Shown here: piece after piece, positions 23,557-27,520 of the stretch | Numbering within the stretch: the stretch's first letter is position 1 | How the letters are laid out: each line of letters opens with the position of its first letter | Assembly (NCBI GenBank): GCA_026983895.1 | Contig: JALSTF010000255.1 | Span: 1 to 27,520, forward strand | From: Sulfurovum sp. | GTDB taxonomy: Bacteria; Campylobacterota; Campylobacteria; Campylobacterales; Sulfurovaceae | Length of the DNA stretch: 27,520 nt | Direction of reading: 5' to 3' | Made by a program: the position numbers and the translations under genes | Notes under the pieces: model-generated | Seen by the model: the letters and a program-made list of their open reading frames with translations, nothing else | What the model was told of the DNA's origin: nothing | Database searches by the model: none

Positions 23557-23580
23557 ACGAGATCCTTCCATTTTTGTATT

Positions 23581-23586
23581 ATTGTA
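23581..23586 (-). promoter_or_regulatory. Extended -10 promoter for the EF-hand-like lipoprotein and ridA
   Basis: The minus strand reads TGCTACAAT, an extended -10, placed 25 bases before the ATG at 23556. It lies just after the tandem TAG stops of the ThiF-like gene. It would allow the lipoprotein and ridA to be expressed independently of the upstream cluster. Confidence 0.5.
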
Positions 23587-23592
23587 GCACTA

Positions 23593-24267
23593 CTATGCTT
23601 TTGGCATTCCAAATTTTTGGGTGATCAACTCCCCTTCATCATTAAAATAAAGATAATAGAGCTTATCCGCGACCACCGGCAGACCTGCCAAATAACGCAA
23701 TGCCAGATTCGCCTGCAGAGAACCGATATGCATCACTATGGGTGCGGCGATCCCTCCGGGTTTATGATCAGAAATATTGAAAACCTGAAAATCAGCCTTT
23801 TGAAAGAAACAAACCTGACCATTGAATTCTTCTACGCTGGCATAAATCCAGGGAGTATCTGTCGCTTTGGCGACTTTGTCTATCTCTCCCCGGACCGGGA
23901 GATTGTCTGTAGCATCCAAAATAAGATCGTAAGTATTCCCCATTCCCTTGAAATCATCAAAAGGCATATCGAAGGCAACTGCTTTGACAAAAGGATTTTT
24001 CCGTTCCAGAAGTTTGGCAATGCATCGGGCTTTGTTTTCTCCCTCATCCTCCAGGGTAAATGCGATCTGTCTATGTATATTATGATTGGAGACCGTATCG
24101 AAATCGACCAAATGGATCTCTCCTATACCCGATGTCCCCAATGCCATGGCAAGAGTGGATCCAAGCCCCCCGGCACCTATGATCGCAATCTTTTTCTGCT
24201 GCAATGCTTTCTGGGTTGCTTCTCCCCAGAGTTGGATCTGACGATTGAAGTATGCTTCCGGTGTCAT
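23593..24267 (-). CDS. ThiF/MoeB/HesA-family (E1-like) protein without the usual cysteines
   Basis: A 224-residue E1-like adenylating-domain protein. The nucleotide-binding motif GAGGLGS is at 31-37. VDFDTVSNHNIHRQ at 54-67 matches the family Asp-x-Asp...Asn-Arg-Gln element, and DATDN is at 118-122. The second half (APIVMHIGSLQANLALRYLAG) also fits. Only two Cys residues occur (82 and 153). Both zinc-binding CxxC pairs and the loop Cys of MoeB/ThiF are absent. It probably still binds ATP and a partner, but thiocarboxylate chemistry of the normal kind is doubtful (inference). The ATG overlaps the stop of the nitrilase-like gene by 4 bases. No small sulfur-carrier gene is nearby. Confidence 0.85.
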   Translation of the reverse strand: MTPEAYFNRQIQLWGEATQKALQQKKIAIIGAGGLGSTLAMALGTSGIGEIHLVDFDTVSNHNIHRQIAFTLEDEGENKARCIAKLLERKNPFVKAVAFDMPFDDFKGMGNTYDLILDATDNLPVRGEIDKVAKATDTPWIYASVEEFNGQVCFFQKADFQVFNISDHKPGGIAAPIVMHIGSLQANLALRYLAGLPVVADKLYYLYFNDEGELITQKFGMPKA

Positions 24268-25076
24268 GCCTTATGCTCCTTGAGTGCTTTCTCGAACTGC
24301 CAAGCCTTTCGGTGGTCGAGTACATCCTTTTTATCGATCACTTCGACAAGCATTGATTCCTTGTCTTCGAGCATCATTTCCACTTCGCCTTCAGGAGAGA
24401 CCAGCATCGTGTCACCATAGAATTTCCATTTGACCTCGTTGTCACTGTATTCGCCGAGACGGTTGGCCCTGAGGATAAAACAGCCATGCAGGAATGCTTT
24501 GGTCTTGATGATCTCCCTCCAGCGGTTGTGCGATCCGAACGTCGAAGCTGTAGGAAGAAGCACAAGATCGATCTTTTTCTGTGTCACATCCCGCCAGAAC
24601 GGGTCGAAATGCAGTTCAAAACCAGCCATGACCATGATCTTGAAACCATTGATAGAAAAGGTCATCGGTGCTTTTAAAGGCGTAATCTTATTGGCAAAGA
24701 ACTTTTTTTCATTCCAGTGTGCGTAAGGAAGAAGGATCTGCTGTTCATAATACTTTGTATGCTTGGAAGTGACTTTCACGATAGTCTTATGATAACCGTC
24801 TTTTCTGGTGACAATAATGGGTGCGATGAAAACGATGTCATATTTCGCAGCAAGGTTCTTCAGAAGTTCCATATGTTTCCGGCTTTGCTCCTTGACCATG
24901 TTGGGTGCCATGATGGCGAACTCTTTAAAAAAGTGATTGAGCACATACTCTCCAAGCAGTATGAGGTCCGCACCTCTGTCATACGCCTGTTTAAGATAAA
25001 ATTCCAGCCGTGTCGCATTCATTCCCAGTGTCGGAAGCTGAAGTGCGGCGACGACCAGTTGTTTTGGGCTTGCCAT
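24264..25076 (-). CDS. Nitrilase-superfamily (carbon-nitrogen hydrolase) fold protein with altered catalytic residues
   Basis: A 270-residue member of the carbon-nitrogen hydrolase fold. LVVAALQLPTLGMNATRLE (7-25) is the usual first strand and helix, and Glu43 in LILLGEY is the first catalytic residue. At the usual catalytic Lys the protein reads YYEQQILLP (109-117), with Gln. At the nucleophile it reads VMAGFELHFDP (149-159), with Gly152 where the family has Cys. The fold is clear but Lys and Cys are not, so amidase activity is unlikely. ATG is one base after the xseB stop, and the 3' end overlaps the ThiF-like gene. I recall a similar moeB-nitrilase neighbourhood in Helicobacter, not checked. 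Confidence 0.85.
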   Translation of the reverse strand: MASPKQLVVAALQLPTLGMNATRLEFYLKQAYDRGADLILLGEYVLNHFFKEFAIMAPNMVKEQSRKHMELLKNLAAKYDIVFIAPIIVTRKDGYHKTIVKVTSKHTKYYEQQILLPYAHWNEKKFFANKITPLKAPMTFSINGFKIMVMAGFELHFDPFWRDVTQKKIDLVLLPTASTFGSHNRWREIIKTKAFLHGCFILRANRLGEYSDNEVKWKFYGDTMLVSPEGEVEMMLEDKESMLVEVIDKKDVLDHRKAWQFEKALKEHKA

Positions 25077-25077
25077 T

Positions 25078-25287
25078 TTATGTATCCTCGGTAAGGGTCT
25101 GATTTTGCTGCTCGATCACAGTGATCTTCGTTTTGGCATCTTCAATGAGTTTTTGTGCCTCTTTGATCGTCTTCAAACCCTCTTCGTACAGTTTTACCGA
25201 CTCTTCCAGTGTGATCTCCGGATCCATGAGTTTTTCCAAAAGTGTTTTTGAATAGGCCAGTTTTTCTTCAAATGTCTTATGCTTCAT
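25078..25287 (-). CDS. xseB: Exodeoxyribonuclease VII small subunit
   Basis: A 69-residue helical protein. TFEEKLAYSKTLLEKLMDPEITLEESVKLYEEGLK is the diagnostic XseB hairpin, and the rest is a charged helix. It forms the single-strand exonuclease with XseA, which is not in the window. ATG at 25287 follows GGGAG; an in-frame extension upstream is rejected. It overlaps the metX end by 11 bases and is one base from the nitrilase-like gene. Confidence 0.92.
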   Translation of the reverse strand: MKHKTFEEKLAYSKTLLEKLMDPEITLEESVKLYEEGLKTIKEAQKLIEDAKTKITVIEQQNQTLTEDT

Positions 25288-26392
25288 TTTTTCTCCCATT
25301 TTCAAGTACCTGTTTTATAGTCTTTTCAAATTTGTCCAGTTCAACAAGGAAAGCATCATGCCCGTATTCACTCGCTACTTCCATGTAGCTGTAGGGTTGG
25401 CCATTGCGCTGCATCATGTTTGCAATATGTTCCATCTCCGAAGGGAAAAAAAGATAATCCGAGGAAAAAGAGATCAGATGTACCTGCGCTTTGATCCTCA
25501 TGATCGCGTCGTGCAGAGAATCATACCCTCTGCTCAAATTGAACGTATTGATCGCCTTGACGATATAAAGGTAGGAAAGCGGATCAAAGATACGGGCAAA
25601 ATTATTGGTATTGTACTCCATATAACGCTCCACTTCATAGCGTCCGAAAAGTTCAAAAAGACCATCATTACTGACATAATTCCGTCCGAATTTTTCATCC
25701 ATAGATGTGGGGGAAAGGTAGGAAATATGGCCTGCAATACGTCCGATGGCGAGGCCATCAAGCCCCTTTTCCGCAAAGGCATCTTTTGCATAGTTTCCAT
25801 GCTCGAAACGCGGATCCCTTCGTATCGCTTCTACTGCTACTTTGTTGAAGGCAATGGTCCATGGCCGTGTAGCATAGGTGGCGGCCAGAGAGATGACATG
25901 ATCGGCCAGATTGGGGTAGTCCACAGCAAACTGAAGTGCCTGCATCCCCCCCATTGAACCACCTATAATGGCTTTCAAATGGTAAATTCCCAGAGATGAG
26001 AGCAACTGCATTTGTGCTCTGATCATATCTTTGATCGTCACGACAGGGAATTTAAGCCGGTAAGGCTCCAGGGAAGGATAACTTTCACTCATAGGACCTG
26101 TACTTCCGAAGCAGGAAGCAACGACATTGGTACAGATGACAAAATGTTCCGCTGTATCGATCGCCTTTGAGTCACCGATGAGACCGTCCCACCATCCCGG
26201 CTTCCTATCCCCTTCATACGTACCGGCCGCATGATGCGAACCGCTCAAAGCATGGCAGACAAGCACGACATTGGATTTATCCTCGTTCAATTCCCCATAC
26301 GTTTCGTATGCGATCTCATACGGCTCCAATATACGTCCGCTTTCAAGATAGAGCGGTGAACTGAAATGTGCTATATTTGTTTCAATTTTCAT
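25277..26392 (-). CDS. metX: Homoserine O-acetyltransferase
   Basis: Acetylates homoserine with acetyl-CoA, the first committed step of methionine synthesis. The 371-residue alpha/beta hydrolase shows CHALSGSHHAAG (46-57) and WWDGLIG (67-73). GGSMGGMQ (144-151) carries nucleophile Ser146. The other catalytic residues are Asp312 in SSDYLFFP and His345 in YGHDAF. The start at 26392 has only a weak site (AAAGCAG). metY, the next enzyme, is directly upstream across an 88-base gap carrying inverted repeats. Confidence 0.96.
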   Translation of the reverse strand: MKIETNIAHFSSPLYLESGRILEPYEIAYETYGELNEDKSNVVLVCHALSGSHHAAGTYEGDRKPGWWDGLIGDSKAIDTAEHFVICTNVVASCFGSTGPMSESYPSLEPYRLKFPVVTIKDMIRAQMQLLSSLGIYHLKAIIGGSMGGMQALQFAVDYPNLADHVISLAATYATRPWTIAFNKVAVEAIRRDPRFEHGNYAKDAFAEKGLDGLAIGRIAGHISYLSPTSMDEKFGRNYVSNDGLFELFGRYEVERYMEYNTNNFARIFDPLSYLYIVKAINTFNLSRGYDSLHDAIMRIKAQVHLISFSSDYLFFPSEMEHIANMMQRNGQPYSYMEVASEYGHDAFLVELDKFEKTIKQVLENGRKNEA

Positions 26393-26407
26393 AAACTGCT
26401 TTGGCTG

Positions 26408-26439
26408 TTGGATTTAAATTGGCTTATTTTATCCAATTT
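26408..26439. promoter_or_regulatory. Overlapping inverted repeats and -10 box upstream of metX
   Basis: AAATTGG (26416-26422) pairs with CCAATTT (26433-26439) around 10 bases. TTGGAT (26408-26413) pairs with ATCCAA (26431-26436), sharing the same right arm, so the two foldings exclude each other. The minus strand has TAAAAT at 26426-26431, a candidate metX -10 inside the first repeat's spacer. This suggests an operator, or an attenuator if the region is transcribed from metY. Confidence 0.45.
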
Positions 26440-26480
26440 GCGCTTAGGTAGTGTATCGCCCCTCTGTGCTAAGCACTTTT

Positions 26481-27520
26481 TTAAACTTTTGCCAAAGCCT
26501 GTTCAAGATCAGCTATCAAGTCCTCTGTATCTTCCAGACCGACACTCAGCCTGACAAGTCCTCCGGGCACACCCGCATCGATAAGCTCTTGTGCAGAAAG
26601 CTGCTGGTGGGTAGTGCTGGCCGGATGGGTAATGATGGATTTGCTGTCACCTATGTTTACCACTACAGAAAAAATCTCTGTTGCGTCAGCGATGCGCTGC
26701 GCTTTTTCTTTGCTCTCTACTTCAAAAGAAAGTAACCCTGAAGCCATACCATTTTTAAAATACTTTTGCACAAGCGGGTACTGAGTACTGGACTTTAGCC
26801 CAGGGTAGTTTACCTTGCTTACTTTTGGGTGTGCTTCCAAAAATTCTGCTATTTTAAGCGCAGAGTTTGAGTGCTGTTTCATACGAAGCGGCAAAGTCTC
26901 CAATCCTTGTATGTGCAACCAGGAGTTAAACGGACTGGGAGCACCACCAAGATCACGCAGCAATGCCAAACGTACCCTCAGTGTGAAGAGGGGCAATGGC
27001 AAATCACTATAGACAAGCCCATGGTAACTCTCATCTGGTTCATTAAAGTGGTAGTAGCGTGCATTGCCTTTAATCTTTTCTACCAAATGCTCACGCTCCA
27101 CGATGATACCTCCAAGCGCAAGCCCCTGCCCTGTTGTGTACTTACTCGTACTATGCACCGTCAAATCCACACCATGCTCAAATGGCTTACAAAGCACAGG
27201 TGTACCTACCGTATTATCGACACAGGTAAGTATGTTATGCCTGTTGGCTATAGCGGTTATCTCCTCTATATCAGCCACATCTATACTAGGGTTGGTGATA
27301 CTCTCAAAAAGGATGATTTTTGTTTTTTCATCTATCAATGCTTCTATCTCGCTGGGGTTGTTCACATCAAAGTAGCGTGTCTCTATGCCAAAACGCTTGA
27401 TCGTATGCCCCGTCAGTGTAGTGGTCCCCCCATAAACCTGTTTGGCTGCGACAATGTTGTCACCTGCTTCAGCCACATTGGCGATCGCATAGAAGAGAGC
27501 TGCCATTCCGGAGGCCGTAC
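26481..27520 (-). CDS. metY: O-acetylhomoserine sulfhydrylase MetY (5' end beyond the window)
   Basis: A PLP enzyme that makes homocysteine from O-acetylhomoserine and sulfide. The frame is open at the right edge. The first visible residues, TASGMAALFYAI, belong to the internal ATASGMAA motif, so roughly the first 80 residues are missing. Visible landmarks are AKQVYGGTTTL (PLP phosphate loop), CVDNTVGTP and the PLP-lysine segment HSTSKYTTGQG. C-terminal elements are SKSIITHPASTTHQQL and VRLSVGLEDTEDL. Sulfide as substrate fits a sulfur-rich habitat. Isoleucine is often ATA here (8 of the first 14 codons), unlike the ATC preference of the atp genes. Confidence 0.95.
   Translation of the reverse strand, partial: TASGMAALFYAIANVAEAGDNIVAAKQVYGGTTTLTGHTIKRFGIETRYFDVNNPSEIEALIDEKTKIILFESITNPSIDVADIEEITAIANRHNILTCVDNTVGTPVLCKPFEHGVDLTVHSTSKYTTGQGLALGGIIVEREHLVEKIKGNARYYHFNEPDESYHGLVYSDLPLPLFTLRVRLALLRDLGGAPSPFNSWLHIQGLETLPLRMKQHSNSALKIAEFLEAHPKVSKVNYPGLKSSTQYPLVQKYFKNGMASGLLSFEVESKEKAQRIADATEIFSVVVNIGDSKSIITHPASTTHQQLSAQELIDAGVPGGLVRLSVGLEDTEDLIADLEQALAKV

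Noticed and set aside
26393..26480. A SAM-type riboswitch in front of metX
   Set aside because: The 88-base gap has no conserved SAM-I or SAM-II core that I can recognise. Only simple inverted repeats are visible.
26466..26482. GTGCT-A-AGCAC followed by T6 on the plus strand, resembling an intrinsic terminator
   Set aside because: The T-run is on the plus strand but no plus-strand gene lies upstream. The stem is only about 4 bp with a tight loop, and on the metY strand no U-run follows.

Overview
The window is a gene-dense, low-repeat piece of a bacterial chromosome. It fits a member of the Campylobacterota (former Epsilonproteobacteria), probably close to Sulfurovum or a similar sulfur/hydrogen-oxidising genus. 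The strongest argument is gene order. On the minus strand the window reads rplU-rpmA-obgE-proB-fmt-birA-parA-parB-atpF'-atpF-atpH-atpA-atpG-atpD-atpC-tolQ-tolR-tolA-tolB-pal-cpoB-slyD-fabD. This is the order I know from Campylobacter jejuni (about Cj0094 to Cj0116). Supporting features are short leaders, promoters with a clear -10 but no clear -35, a BirA without its repressor domain, and F1 genes separated from the a and c subunits. The genus is inference; the protein families are read directly.

Layout from left to right. Positions 1-347: fabD, cut by the window edge, divergent from a rubredoxin gene (456-626). Positions 635-1948: a decayed hybrid histidine kinase. Positions 2108-4782: slyD, proA and the divergent proC. 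Positions 4777-10638: Tol-Pal envelope genes in two blocks (tolQ-tolR-tolA and tolB-pal-cpoB), separated by an AMMECR1-MEMO pair on the opposite strand. Positions 10640-16428: seven F0F1 ATP synthase genes. Positions 16491-21578: parB, parA, birA, fmt, proB and obgE. Positions 21709-22026: a small lipoprotein gene on the plus strand. Positions 22144-22724: rpmA and rplU. Positions 22809-27520: a second minus-strand cluster, metY (partial)-metX-xseB-nitrilase-like-ThiF-like-lipoprotein-ridA.

Functionally this is mostly core housekeeping. It covers ATP synthesis, chromosome partition (ParAB), initiator-tRNA formylation, protein biotinylation, ribosome assembly (Obg, L21, L27), the complete glutamate-to-proline route (proB, proA, proC), envelope integrity (Tol-Pal) and acetyl-homoserine methionine synthesis. 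The genes are packed with many 1-11 nt gaps or overlaps. Several start with TTG or GTG (tolQ, tolB, birA, pal, atpA).

I found no CRISPR array, insertion sequence, tRNA, rRNA or phage gene, and no gene-free stretch longer than about 160 bases. The parts worth a second look are the accessory insertions in the conserved block. They are the kinase-like protein that has lost its usual phosphotransfer residues; the AMMECR1-MEMO pair inside the Tol locus; the overlapping pair of a nitrilase-fold protein without its catalytic Lys and Cys and an E1/ThiF-fold protein without its Cys residues; two small lipoproteins, one with an EF-hand-like loop; and overlapping inverted repeats upstream of metX.
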